From positions 1 through 37,781 of the forward strand of contig JBGSYJ010000345.1 in NCBI GenBank assembly GCA_041750915.1: a stretch of DNA of 37,781 bases, written 5' to 3'. This document shows, one piece after another, positions 25,334 to 33,564 of this stretch. The position numbers and the translations under genes were made by a program. This DNA is from JBGSYJ01 sp041750915 (GTDB taxonomy: Bacteria; Acidobacteriota; Thermoanaerobaculia; Gp7-AA8). Position 1 is the first letter of the stretch, and every line of letters begins with the position of its first letter. The notes under the pieces are model-generated. The model saw nothing but the letters and a program-made list of their open reading frames with translations, did not search any database and had not been told where the DNA came from.

Positions 25334-25433
25334 GTTCTGAGTTGTGAGTTGGCAGTCGCGCGCTCGCACGGGTCGGGCGGGAACTCACAACTCACAACTG
25401 GCGGGCCGGGCAGGCGGGCACAACTCAGAACCG
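25318..25433. repeat. Heptamer fold-back element, AGTTCTG type
   Basis: Left arm: AGTTCTG repeated three times then AGTTGTG and AGTTGGC (25319-25353). Opposing heptamers AACTCAC/AACTCAG are in two blocks (about 25382-25400 and 25419-25433), separated by GC-rich segments GGCGGGCCGGGCAGGCGGG. Upstream CCGCCC/GCCCGGCCCGCC segments (25288-25318) can pair with these. The left arm supplies the TGA stop of the preceding glycosyltransferase. The word is the same as in the array at 108-202, over 25 kb away. Confidence 0.9.
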
Positions 25434-25536
25434 GGTGGGTGGGCGGACCGGGCGCGGCTTTTGAATTCAGCACCATTAGCGGCGGTGTTCCATCCCGGAT
25501 ATACTTGCCCTCTCTGTGGTTTAGAGACTGACCTGC

Positions 25537-27516
25537 GTGACATTGCTTCTCTTTCTGCTTCCAGCTCTGGTCGCTGCAGCGATCAGCGCCCTGCTGACCC
25601 CGGTCGCCCGGAGGTTGGCGCTGCGTGTCGGCGCGATCGACCGGCCGGATCCCCGCAAGATTCACAGCACTCCCGTTCCACGGCTAGGCGGCCTCGCCGT
25701 GATCGTCTCGGTGCTCGTGGTACTCGGCGTCGTTCGGCTCATCGAGAGAGCGGGTGTGCAGACTCCGCTGGAAGGAAACGATTTCTTTCTGGCCGTAGCG
25801 CTCGGGGCGATTCCGGTCTTTCTGATTTCGATCTGGGATGACATCAGACCTCTGCGTCATACCCCGAAGTTCCTCGCCCAGTTCCTCGGTGCGTCGATCG
25901 CAATTGCCCTCGGAGTGCGGCTTGGACCGGACGTTCACCTGTTCGGTCAGGCGATCGAGCTCGGCTGGCTTGCGATCCCGATCTCCGTTCTCTGGATCGT
26001 CGGGGTCACCAACGCCTTCAACCTCGTGGATGGGCTCGACGGGCTTTCTGCCGGACTTGCAATGATCTCGGCCATCTCGCTTGCCGGCGTGTCGGCACTC
26101 GTCGGTATGGAGGGACTGGCTTCTGCCGCGATCATCCTGGCCGGGGCGCTGCTCGGGTTTCTTCGCTACAACATGTATCCGGCGCGCATTTTTCTGGGGG
26201 ACACGGGATCGTGCACGGTGGGGTTCTACCTTGCATGTCTGACGCTTCAGGGAAGCTCGGTGATGACCGCGGGCCTGGCCGTGCTGCTCCCGATGGTGGT
26301 ACTCGGACTGCCACTCGCAGAGACACTCATCTCCATGATGCGGAGAACGCTCCGGAGAATGGGCCGCGAAGGGAACTCATCGATTTTCGAGGCGGATAAA
26401 GAGCACTTCCACCATCGTCTTCTCGCACTTGGACTCGATCATCGCCGGGCGGTACTGACGCTTTACGCCGTGGGGCTGACGCTTGCGGCTTTCGGATTCG
26501 CGTCGCTTTACGTGAACCACGAAGGGGCGGCGATCCTCCTGCTGACCCTCCTGATCGCCGCGTTCATCGGTGTGAAGCGACTCGGCTACGACGAGTTCGC
26601 GCTTCTTCGCCGCGGCGTGGTTCTGCGCGTGTACGACGCGCCCGTGCTCAAGGCCGCGCTCTTCACGGTATTCGTCGACATGGCTCTGGTCTTTCTCGCC
26701 GTCTATGGCTCGATTGTCGTCAAGTACGACGACTGGAGCCTCGTTCGTCAGAAGCCGCTCGCCGATCTGATGGTCACGGTCTTTCCGCTGCTCACGCTCC
26801 TTGTCTTCTACGCGTTCCGGATGTATCGAGAGTCGTGGCGCCAGGCGAGCATGGAGGATCTGCTCAAGTCGTCATGGGCCGTTCTGACGGCTGTAGCACT
26901 CGGTGCGGCGGTCTGCAGAATCTCTCTCGAGCAGATGCCTCCGATGACGTTCTTCGTGATCTACGCGTTGATGCTGCTCGCGCTCATCAACGGCGCGCGT
27001 GCATCCTACAGACTCTTTTTCCACTGGACCCGAAGCGCGTCGGCGGATGGCGATCCGGTGGTCATCTACGGTGCGGGGCGGGCAGGAAGCATTGCGCTGC
27101 GGGAACTGATGTCGAATCCGCTTCTCGGTATGCGCCCGGTCGGATTTCTCGATGACGATATCTACAAGGTCGGCAAATACGTCAATGGCTGCCCCGTACT
27201 CGGAACTGCGGCGCGGCTTCCGCGGCTCCTTGCAAGGCATGACATCAGCGGAGTGATCATTGCCTCCGACAAGATCGATCCCGATTCGGTAGCCGAGATC
27301 GCGCGGCTCTGCTCGAGAAGTCAGGTGTGGATGCGGAACTTCCAGATCTCTTTCGTTCCGGTTCAGAGCTCCGCAGCTCTGCATCCGGTCCGCGATGCGG
27401 AAGATCCAATGGAGGTCGGCTCGTTTGACGAACCGATCGCCGTCGGGTCCGCTCTCGAAGAAGGCGTCTGGTCCACTCTCGCCCTGACCGAAAGCGAAGC
27501 GACGAGACGGGGATGA
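25537..27516 (+). CDS. WecA/MraY-type phosphoglycosyl transferase fused to a Rossmann (CoA_binding_3-like) domain
   Basis: Residues 1-330 are a polyprenyl-phosphate HexNAc-1-phosphate transferase: KIHSTPVPRLGG (41-52), the catalytic DD of SIWDDIRP (101-102), NAFNLVDGLDGL (159-170), FLGDTGS (219-225) and the EHFHHRL cytoplasmic His motif (289-295). Residues 370-490 form about four more helices, and 505-600 a NAD-type Rossmann fold with GAGRAGSIALREL (512-524), like the N-terminal half of CapD/FlaA1 proteins but without their catalytic SDR domain. It would start the repeat unit on undecaprenyl phosphate. GTG start at 25537. It overlaps the deacetylase gene by ATGA. The length (659) is about twice that of WecA. 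Confidence 0.92.
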   Translation: MTLLLFLLPALVAAAISALLTPVARRLALRVGAIDRPDPRKIHSTPVPRLGGLAVIVSVLVVLGVVRLIERAGVQTPLEGNDFFLAVALGAIPVFLISIWDDIRPLRHTPKFLAQFLGASIAIALGVRLGPDVHLFGQAIELGWLAIPISVLWIVGVTNAFNLVDGLDGLSAGLAMISAISLAGVSALVGMEGLASAAIILAGALLGFLRYNMYPARIFLGDTGSCTVGFYLACLTLQGSSVMTAGLAVLLPMVVLGLPLAETLISMMRRTLRRMGREGNSSIFEADKEHFHHRLLALGLDHRRAVLTLYAVGLTLAAFGFASLYVNHEGAAILLLTLLIAAFIGVKRLGYDEFALLRRGVVLRVYDAPVLKAALFTVFVDMALVFLAVYGSIVVKYDDWSLVRQKPLADLMVTVFPLLTLLVFYAFRMYRESWRQASMEDLLKSSWAVLTAVALGAAVCRISLEQMPPMTFFVIYALMLLALINGARASYRLFFHWTRSASADGDPVVIYGAGRAGSIALRELMSNPLLGMRPVGFLDDDIYKVGKYVNGCPVLGTAARLPRLLARHDISGVIIASDKIDPDSVAEIARLCSRSQVWMRNFQISFVPVQSSAALHPVRDAEDPMEVGSFDEPIAVGSALEEGVWSTLALTESEATRRG

Positions 27517-28367
27517 AAGCAGCGGATTCCCCATTCAACATTCTCAGCGTCGACGTCGAAGAGTGGTTCCACATCCTCGAGGTCGAGGGCACTCCGCCGA
27601 TGGACGACTGGGTGAAGCTCGAATCGCGTGTGGAGCGAAACTTCGAACGACTCCTCGAGCGATTCGATGTTCACGATGTCTCGGTCACCTGTTTCTTCCT
27701 CGGGTGGGTCGCAGAGAAGTTTCCGCACCTCGTTCGCAGGGCGGCGGAGGCCGGACACGAGATCGCATCGCACGGCTACGCACACGAGCTGGTCTACACG
27801 CAGACGCCGGCAGAGTTCCGCCGGGACGTCGAGCGCACGCGGCTGCTGCTGGAAGATCTCAGCGGAACAGCTGTCGCCGGCTATCGCGCGCCCGGGTTCT
27901 CGATTACCTCGGAAACTCTCTGGGCGTTCGAAGAGCTCGTCAGGGCCGGATATCGATACGATTCTTCCCTCTTTCCGGCATCCAGAGGGCATGGTGGCCT
28001 CGCCGGAGCGGAACGCGCTCCCCATACGATCGACACGCCCGCGGGACCGCTGCTCGAGTTCCCTATCTCCGTTGCGCATCTCATGGGTCGGCGGCTCTGC
28101 TTTTTCGGAGGCGGGTACCTTCGTTTCTTCCCGATCTCGATGATCCGGAAGATGACCCGCCAGGTGAATGGAGAGGGACTCCCGGTGATCTATTACGTGC
28201 ATCCGCGCGAGATTGATCCCGACCACCCGCGTCTGCCGATGAGCCGGGTGCGGCACTTCAAGTCGTACGTGAACCTTTCATCGACGATGAAGAAGCTCGA
28301 CGCAATCATGCGCGAGCAGCCCCTGGCGAGCTTCCGCGACTGGATGGAGCAGACGGCACCCGCATGA
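27513..28367 (+). CDS. NodB-type polysaccharide deacetylase (XrtA-system-like)
   Basis: The 284-residue protein is a carbohydrate esterase 4 (NodB) enzyme. Motif 1 is ILSVDVEEWFH (10-20) with the catalytic/metal Asp (D14), motif 2 HEIASHGYAH (H87, H91), motif 3 YRAPGFS (124-130), and a late YYVHPREID. The SVDVEEWFH form and the pattern FPISMIRKM with a C-terminal HFKSYVNL region resemble deacetylases found in exosortase-linked polysaccharide clusters. No exosortase is seen here. There is no signal peptide, so it may act on lipid-linked intermediates in the cytoplasm. Its start overlaps the previous stop (ATGA). Confidence 0.9.
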   Translation: MKAADSPFNILSVDVEEWFHILEVEGTPPMDDWVKLESRVERNFERLLERFDVHDVSVTCFFLGWVAEKFPHLVRRAAEAGHEIASHGYAHELVYTQTPAEFRRDVERTRLLLEDLSGTAVAGYRAPGFSITSETLWAFEELVRAGYRYDSSLFPASRGHGGLAGAERAPHTIDTPAGPLLEFPISVAHLMGRRLCFFGGGYLRFFPISMIRKMTRQVNGEGLPVIYYVHPREIDPDHPRLPMSRVRHFKSYVNLSSTMKKLDAIMREQPLASFRDWMEQTAPA

Positions 28368-28392
28368 GAGTGCGTCTGCCGATGGAAGCTCG

Positions 28393-29475
28393 ATGAGCGA
28401 GACGGCGGCCTGGACGATACGGGCATACCGCGCCGGAGATCAGGAGGCGATTCTCAGGCTGTGCGCGGATGTGTTCGGCTCGGAGATGTCGGCTGAACAC
28501 TGGCGGTGGCAGATGCTCGAGAACCCGACGCGACAGGCTGTGATCTGGATCGCGGAAACTGCCGATGGCACGATGACGGGACACTGCAGCCTGATTCCCG
28601 TGCCCCTCTGGCGCGACGGAAGAGTTGAGACCGGGGCGTGGTCGATCCTCAGCATGGTTCACCCCGACTTTCAGCGGCAGGGGATTCTGAAAAAACTCGT
28701 GGCGGCGGCCGAGGAGGAGCTCGCACAATCCGGCGGAAGCGCCGGATTCGCGTTTGTGAATCAGAACTCGATTCATGTCTACACGAAACAGATGGGGTGG
28801 AGCGAGCTGCAGGGGGAGATGCCCGTCTACTTTGCCGTCCTCGATCCATCATGCGTCGTACGCAAGTACATTCACAACTCTGCGATCGCGACTGTTGCAG
28901 GAACGATTCTCAGGCCGTTCACCTCTCTGATCTTTCGAATCGAGAGTGCGAGGCCGGCCTCCGAGGTCCGTATTTCGCGAGTCGATGGATTCGATGAACG
29001 GATCGACACGCTCTGGAACGCGATGCGCTCCGGTGTGAAGCTCGCAACTGATCGCAGCTCCCGTTATCTTCGCTGGCGATTCGCAGAAAATCGACGCGAC
29101 TACACCATTCACATCGCCGAGGTTCGGGGGCATCTGGCCGGACTCGTCGTAACTCGTGTCGATGTGAAGTTCGGTCAGCGTTTCGGGTACATCGCCGAAT
29201 TTTTTTTCCGGCCCGGTTCGGACGAGGCGGGAGTTGCGCTTCTGGCCGAAGCTCGCAGGGTGCTTCGCGACGCCGGCTGCGGGATGGTCACGGCGCTCGC
29301 TCTGGAGCCGCCGGAGATTCGCAACGCCCTCGGGCGAGCCGGCTTCCGGCGCCTTCCGCGACGCCTCATGCCCCATCCTATCCACTTCATCAGCAAAGAC
29401 CTGAGCTCGCGCCGTGCGAAGCTCACCGACCCTGCCGACTGGTTCGTCAGCTGGTCCGACCACGACGTGGTCTAG
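28393..29475 (+). CDS. GNAT-family N-acetyltransferase
   Basis: The 360-residue protein has a GNAT fold at residues about 8-150: WTIRAYRAGDQEAILRL, GHCSLIPVPLW, then the acetyl-CoA loop SMVHPDFQRQGILKKLV (about 84-100), the R/Q-x-x-G-x pattern of motif A. The C-terminal half (about 190-345) looks like a second, degenerate GNAT domain, ending in a GYIAEFFFRPGSDEAGVALL-type strand-helix. Position suggests acetylation of an amino sugar of the polysaccharide, but this is inferred only. It is the last gene of the cluster, 25 bp after the deacetylase, and is followed by a dispersed inverted repeat. Confidence 0.85.
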   Translation: MSETAAWTIRAYRAGDQEAILRLCADVFGSEMSAEHWRWQMLENPTRQAVIWIAETADGTMTGHCSLIPVPLWRDGRVETGAWSILSMVHPDFQRQGILKKLVAAAEEELAQSGGSAGFAFVNQNSIHVYTKQMGWSELQGEMPVYFAVLDPSCVVRKYIHNSAIATVAGTILRPFTSLIFRIESARPASEVRISRVDGFDERIDTLWNAMRSGVKLATDRSSRYLRWRFAENRRDYTIHIAEVRGHLAGLVVTRVDVKFGQRFGYIAEFFFRPGSDEAGVALLAEARRVLRDAGCGMVTALALEPPEIRNALGRAGFRRLPRRLMPHPIHFISKDLSSRRAKLTDPADWFVSWSDHDVV

Positions 29476-29507
29476 AGACGATGGCCTGGTTGACGGCGAA
29501 CGAACGC

Positions 29508-29595
29508 GTGTCATCCTGAGCGAAGCGAAGGATCCCCTCAGAACTCGCCCTGATGCGTGTAATCGGGGGATCCTTCGCTGCGCTCAGGATGACAC
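29508..29595. repeat. Dispersed inverted repeat, 29-nt arms (copy 2)
   Basis: Arms 29509-29537 and 29566-29594 have the same sequence as those at 11224-11309 and pair at 28 of 29 positions (one T-to-G change in the right arm), with G/C flanks extending the stem. The loop (28 nt) is different from that of copy 1. It lies in the gap between the acetyltransferase gene and the lipoprotein gene and could act as a transcript end. Confidence 0.95.
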
Positions 29596-29693
29596 TGCCT
29601 GCGCGTCGGGCATGTGACGGACATCATCAATAATTCGCTTCGGAGGGAGTATAGTCGGCTGGAATCCACCACAAACGAAGAGGAAGGCCATCG

Positions 29694-30473
29694 ATGAAAC
29701 GACGACTCTCAGGAGCTCTGGCAGTGCTTGCTCTGCTCATCACGACGGGCTGTTTCGAGATCGAGCAGACGATCAATCTGAATAAAGACATGTCGGGCGA
29801 TGCCGGAGTGAAGATCGGCATCGACTTCGAGCCGATGGTTCTGATCATGACCCAGATGAAGCGGGAGATGGAGGGGAAGACGGGACCTCCGACGAAAGCC
29901 GAACTCGCTGAGGCGCGGGCGGAGTTCACGAAGAAGTCCAAGAGTGAGCCTCAGGAAGATTCCGCAAAGGTTCGAGGCGAGATCGAGAGCGAGCTTCCCG
30001 AAGGCGTCAAGCTTCTCGACGTGAAGGTCGAGGAGAAGGATCTCGGAATGATGTCGACCTTCACCTTCTCGTTCGACAAAGTCAGTCAGCTCGTGGGCGT
30101 GAAACTGCCTTCGTCCGGCGAGGATCCTTCGAAGATGAACGTCATGGACTCACCGTTCGAAGGGCTCGAGCTCGTCGAGGACGGCAAGACCATGACGATC
30201 CGCTCAAAGCCGCAGAACCCGACAGCCGCCGTGACCAAAGAGACGCAGCAGAATGCCGAGGTCGATCCCGAGATGGAGAAGATGATGGAAGAGGCGTTCA
30301 AGAGCCTCCGCGTCGCCTATCGGATCACCGCACCCTTCGAGGTCGTCTCACACAACGCGACATCAGTGGAAGGCAACACGCTGATCTGGAACTACGACCT
30401 GGCCGCCTTCAAGAAGATGGAAGCCGAGGGGAAGGTGGAGGATATCGCGGTGATGGTGGTGTACAAGAAATGA
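29694..30473 (+). CDS. Predicted lipoprotein of unknown function
   Basis: The product has 259 residues with an N-terminal signal MKRRLSGALAVLALLITTGC: two Arg after Met-Lys, a hydrophobic core and a Cys at position 20. The lipobox (ITTGC) is slightly non-standard because position -3 is Thr. The mature part is highly charged, with a Thr/Asn-rich beta-rich start (FEIEQTINLNKDMSGDAGVKI) and acidic Lys/Glu-rich segments. It has the look of LppM-like or bacterial DUF lipoproteins with INLN repeats, but I do not recognise a family firmly. AGAGGAAGG precedes the ATG. The gene ends next to a heptamer fold-back. Confidence 0.8.
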   Translation: MKRRLSGALAVLALLITTGCFEIEQTINLNKDMSGDAGVKIGIDFEPMVLIMTQMKREMEGKTGPPTKAELAEARAEFTKKSKSEPQEDSAKVRGEIESELPEGVKLLDVKVEEKDLGMMSTFTFSFDKVSQLVGVKLPSSGEDPSKMNVMDSPFEGLELVEDGKTMTIRSKPQNPTAAVTKETQQNAEVDPEMEKMMEEAFKSLRVAYRITAPFEVVSHNATSVEGNTLIWNYDLAAFKKMEAEGKVEDIAVMVVYKK

Positions 30474-30474
30474 A

Positions 30475-30637
30475 GTAGACAGTACACAGTAGACAGAAGA
30501 CAGTAGCCCGCCCTCCCGGCTGTGAGTCGGGGGTGGCGGGCTTTCTTGTTTCAGGGGTGTCGATACGAGTGGACGCACGCAAGGCGTCGCAGGGAGGGAG
30601 GGCTTCTGTCTCCTGTCTACTGTGTGCTGTCTACTAT
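30475..30637. repeat. Heptamer fold-back element, AGTAGAC type
   Basis: Left arm 30475-30508 is made of AGTAGAC/AGTACAC/AGAAGAC heptamers; the right arm 30601-30637 is their reverse complement with few mismatches, and pairing extends inward through AGCCCGCCCTCCC against GGGAGGGAGGGCTT. The left arm begins directly after the stop codon of the lipoprotein gene. The right arm contains the TAG stop codon of the converging cupin gene (AGATAGTAGAC on its strand). A separate terminator-like hairpin sits inside the loop. Confidence 0.92.
30506..30552 (+). terminator. Intrinsic terminator-like hairpin
   Basis: AGCCCGCC (30506-30513) pairs with GGCGGGCT (30536-30543) and an inner CCCG with CGGG; TTTCTTGTTT follows. 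It lies 32 bp downstream of the lipoprotein stop codon, inside the AGTAGAC fold-back element. Forming it and forming the full-length fold-back are mutually exclusive for the AGCCCGCC segment. Confidence 0.6.
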
Positions 30638-31017
30638 CTTTCCGTCGTCCCCGCCCTCCCATACCGATCCTCCAGCCGCACCACGTCGTCGAGCTCGGGA
30701 GTGGAGACCTCCACGATGTCGGAGTCCTCGATCGCTTCGATCTGGTGAATGAGGCGGGGGGGGATGTGGTACGAATCGCCGACGTTCATGGTGACGGTTC
30801 TCTCTTGGTCCTCCCACTTGAGAGTGAGTCGGATCTTGCCGCTGATCAGGTAGAGCGTCTCGTCCTTGACGTTGTGGTATTGCCGGCTGAGGCTCTCACC
30901 GCGATTCACATGCAGAACCTTGCCGACGTACCGTTCGGTCCGGCCCCAGATCAGTTCGTAACCCCACGGCTTGGGGACCCGAGTCACCTCTCTGGCGGTG
31001 AAGTGCTCATTGCTCAT
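30634..31017 (-). CDS. Cupin-domain protein (mannose-6-phosphate isomerase C-terminal-like)
   Basis: This 127-residue single-domain cupin has the two motifs G(X)5HxH-like GESLSRQYHNVKDETLYLISG (residues about 40-60) and VGDSYHIPPRLIHQIEA (about 78-94), with KPWGYELIW at the start. It resembles the C-terminal cupin of type II mannose-6-phosphate isomerase/mannose-1-phosphate guanylyltransferase and related sugar isomerases. A role in sugar-phosphate metabolism is possible but the catalytic role is unproven. It is transcribed leftward, after the TonB-domain gene, and its stop codon lies in a repeat arm shared with the lipoprotein gene end. Confidence 0.85.
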   Translation of the reverse strand: MSNEHFTAREVTRVPKPWGYELIWGRTERYVGKVLHVNRGESLSRQYHNVKDETLYLISGKIRLTLKWEDQERTVTMNVGDSYHIPPRLIHQIEAIEDSDIVEVSTPELDDVVRLEDRYGRAGTTER

Positions 31018-31123
31018 GCTGTCGATTCTCCTGGCCCGGAGCCGTTCTCTGATGCAAGCGCCGAGGCAGGCCTATCGTACACGCTGAAGGCCGTTGGTTT
31101 CGCAACGGTCGAATGAGCTGCAG

Positions 31124-32053
31124 CTATTTTTTTGCCGGGGTGAGGTTGTAGTAGAACTGTGCGGTGACCCGCTCGCTCCGGTTGGGAAAGTCGGCAGGCA
31201 GGGGGCGGAGTGGGGAGGCGAGCTCGATGGCTTTCTTTGCCGCGAAATCGAACGGCGGGATCTCGGAGCTCTTCACGATGCGGACATCCGTAATCGCTCC
31301 GCTCCGCTGGATCGTGAATTGAATCGTCACCACGCCTTTCATCCCCATGCGGATGAGGCTGGGCATGTTGTCGTACCAGTGGCGCCGGATCTTGGTCACC
31401 ATGTGGTCGGCGTAGTCACCCCATTCGTACCACTGACTCTCGAACGAAATCGGTCCGCTTTCGGCGAAGCCAGGTTCTCCGCCTGGAGATCCGACGCCTT
31501 CTCCACTGAGGGAGGCGATCTTACCGACTTCCTGGATGGCGGAGTTCCAGTCGATCCCACGGGTGGCGGGCTCAGCTGCCGCGGACTGGCTGGGCGCTCG
31601 GAATGCCGATGACGCCTCAACGGCTGCAGTTGGCTGGGCGTCGGCGCGCGCCGCCGACGGATTGAGCGGTCTCGTCAGCGCTTCGCCGTCGGGCCTTCCC
31701 TGTGGAGGTGCCGGAGCGCCGCCGGGAACATACGTGCCACCTTCTCCTGGCCGCTGCGTCGGCTGGTCTCCTGTAGGGTCCGGCATGGTTGCCCGCCGGT
31801 TCGCATTGGAGAAGGGAGCGTCCGGCGAAACCCGCTGTTCGATCGCCGGTCCCGGCGCCTGCTCGAACTGGGGGGTGGACTGAGGGGCCTGCCGGAGTAT
31901 CTGGACGAATCGAGCCGCTTCTTCGCTCGACTGGACCGGTTCGGCCTGCCTGTTCAACGTGAAAAGCATCAGCAGAGCTGCGTGCAGGACCACCGAGATC
32001 GTGACTGCCGGGCCGATCCCCCGTCCTTTCGGCGGCTCGCCGATGAGATCCAT
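31124..32053 (-). CDS. TonB C-terminal-domain protein (second)
   Basis: The product is 309 residues. A cytoplasmic start is followed by one membrane helix (about 18-35, AVTISVVLHAALLMLFTL), then a Pro/Ala/Gln-rich linker (about 60-180) and a C-terminal TonB-like domain (about 215-305) with MGMKGVVTIQFTIQRSGAI and FDFAAKKAIELASPLRPLP. It differs from the first TonB, having no Gly/Val repeat, and no exbB/exbD lies beside it, so it may use the complex at 323-1975. The ATG at 32053 is chosen because TTGGAAAAG lies just ahead. A TTG four codons earlier is the alternative. Confidence 0.85.
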   Translation of the reverse strand: MDLIGEPPKGRGIGPAVTISVVLHAALLMLFTLNRQAEPVQSSEEAARFVQILRQAPQSTPQFEQAPGPAIEQRVSPDAPFSNANRRATMPDPTGDQPTQRPGEGGTYVPGGAPAPPQGRPDGEALTRPLNPSAARADAQPTAAVEASSAFRAPSQSAAAEPATRGIDWNSAIQEVGKIASLSGEGVGSPGGEPGFAESGPISFESQWYEWGDYADHMVTKIRRHWYDNMPSLIRMGMKGVVTIQFTIQRSGAITDVRIVKSSEIPPFDFAAKKAIELASPLRPLPADFPNRSERVTAQFYYNLTPAKK

Positions 32054-32238
32054 GTGCTTTTCCAATGGCAGTCTGTCCTGGTCGTAAAAGGAAAGGAGCC
32101 CACTATTTCTTCCAGCTTCTCTGCTACTTACGGGTTACTTTTCGCGCGCGATCACTATCTATTCTGCATGTTAGACTCGCAGGCTGCGGCGAGGTTCCAT
32201 CCAACCCCTTCGTCCAACCCTTTCCCGAAGGAGAATCT

Positions 32239-32943
32239 GTGACCACTTATCCGCCAGTTCCACCGCCGCCTCGGGCTCCCGCGGGTTCCGGCGCGACCTC
32301 GTTCGATTTCGGGAAGGCCTTCACCTTTCCGTTTCAGGATCCGGAGTGGCTCAGCAAGACGCTGATGGGAGGGCTGTTCTCGCTGCTGGGCCTGTTTCTG
32401 GTCGGCCATTTCTTTGTGGTCGGCTATCTTGCGCAGCTCGTCCGCAATGTCGTCGCGGGTCATGAGCGTCCGCTTCCTGCCTGGGACGATCTCGGGACCT
32501 ATTTCGTCGAAGGCTTCAAGCTCGTACTCGTCGGAATTGTTTTTTCCCTCCCGGTTCTCATTCCGATCCTGCTTCTGGTCATCCCGGCGGCGATCCTCGA
32601 AGGTGAGGGGGCGGAATCGGCCGCCGGAGTGCTCGGCATGGTCATGGTGTGCCTGGTGTTTCCGCTGATGCTGGTCGTCATGGTGATCCTGCCTGCGGCG
32701 TTGACACGCGCGGCCGTACTGGGACGGGCTGGCGCCGCGTTCGAGTTCGGCTCGATCTTCACATTCCTCAAAACGAATGCTGTGAATTACATCCTTGCGA
32801 TTCTCGTATACATCGTCGCCAACTTTGCGAGCCAGTTCGGGATCATTCTTTTCTGCATCGGCATCTTCTTCACGACCTTTCTCTCCCTGGTGATGACGGC
32901 TTATGCATTTGCCGAAACGTATCGCCTGTCACCGGTGAAATGA
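32239..32943 (+). CDS. DUF4013-like multi-pass membrane protein
   Basis: A 234-residue protein that begins TTYPPVPPPPRAP from a GTG preceded by AAGGAG. It has about six hydrophobic helices: 48-72, 98-122, 128-150, 158-175, 190-205 and 210-228. The region GYLAQLVRNVVAGHERPLPAWDDL with FVEGFKLVLVGIVF is characteristic of DUF4013 proteins. No enzymatic motif is visible. Function is unknown; position before a DUF2085 gene (ATGA overlap) suggests a membrane partner. Confidence 0.82.
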   Translation: MTTYPPVPPPPRAPAGSGATSFDFGKAFTFPFQDPEWLSKTLMGGLFSLLGLFLVGHFFVVGYLAQLVRNVVAGHERPLPAWDDLGTYFVEGFKLVLVGIVFSLPVLIPILLLVIPAAILEGEGAESAAGVLGMVMVCLVFPLMLVVMVILPAALTRAAVLGRAGAAFEFGSIFTFLKTNAVNYILAILVYIVANFASQFGIILFCIGIFFTTFLSLVMTAYAFAETYRLSPVK

Positions 32944-33437
32944 CGCGCGAAGCGAAATTCGTCGGAGGTGCGCTGGGCGCTGTCGCGGTGGCGATTCTCG
33001 GGGCGGTGACGGCGAGCACCTGGGCGGTCGCTGCGGGAGCGTCTCCAAAACTGCGAATTCTCTTCCGCGTCATGTGTCACGGACTCGAAAGCCGCTGCCT
33101 CATCCTGTGGGATACACCGATGCCGATCTGTTCCCGATGTTTTGCGATCTACGCAGGGTTACTGGTCGGAGTCGCGGCTTTCGCATTTCTCGCTTTTTTG
33201 AGGGCGAAGCCATTGCCGCTCTCGGGCCTGATAGCGCTGAGCGTGCCGTTGATGATCGACGGATTTTCGCAGGCTTTCGGTCTGCGGGAGAGCGTCAACG
33301 AGCTGAGGATTTTCACGGGAGTTCTCGCCGGATCGGGGTTCGCGCTCTGGTGCCTCGGGGTAATCGAGTCGAATGCACGCGAGCGGCTGCATATAGTGAG
33401 ATTCGAGGCGCTTACGCGCGAAAGGATTGCTCCGTAG
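32940..33437 (+). CDS. DUF2085-family membrane protein
   Basis: This 165-residue protein has four or so helices and the DUF2085 cysteine signature: CHG (C46, H47), C53, then MPICSRCFAIYAG (C64, C67) in the first half, typical of this poorly described family. The cysteines suggest metal or haem binding, which is not shown. The start overlaps the stop of the DUF4013 gene (ATGA), so the pair are probably co-translated. Confidence 0.85.
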   Translation: MTREAKFVGGALGAVAVAILGAVTASTWAVAAGASPKLRILFRVMCHGLESRCLILWDTPMPICSRCFAIYAGLLVGVAAFAFLAFLRAKPLPLSGLIALSVPLMIDGFSQAFGLRESVNELRIFTGVLAGSGFALWCLGVIESNARERLHIVRFEALTRERIAP

Positions 33438-33564
33438 CAACCTTGACGATGGGTGGCGCGTGGGTTACGCTTTGCCCCCGGCTTGCTTCCATTCTGATGC
33501 GGCTACCAGGCCCGTCGCGAAGCACTTCCGGTTTCATACGACAGCTCGACAAGGTGGGGTGCGA

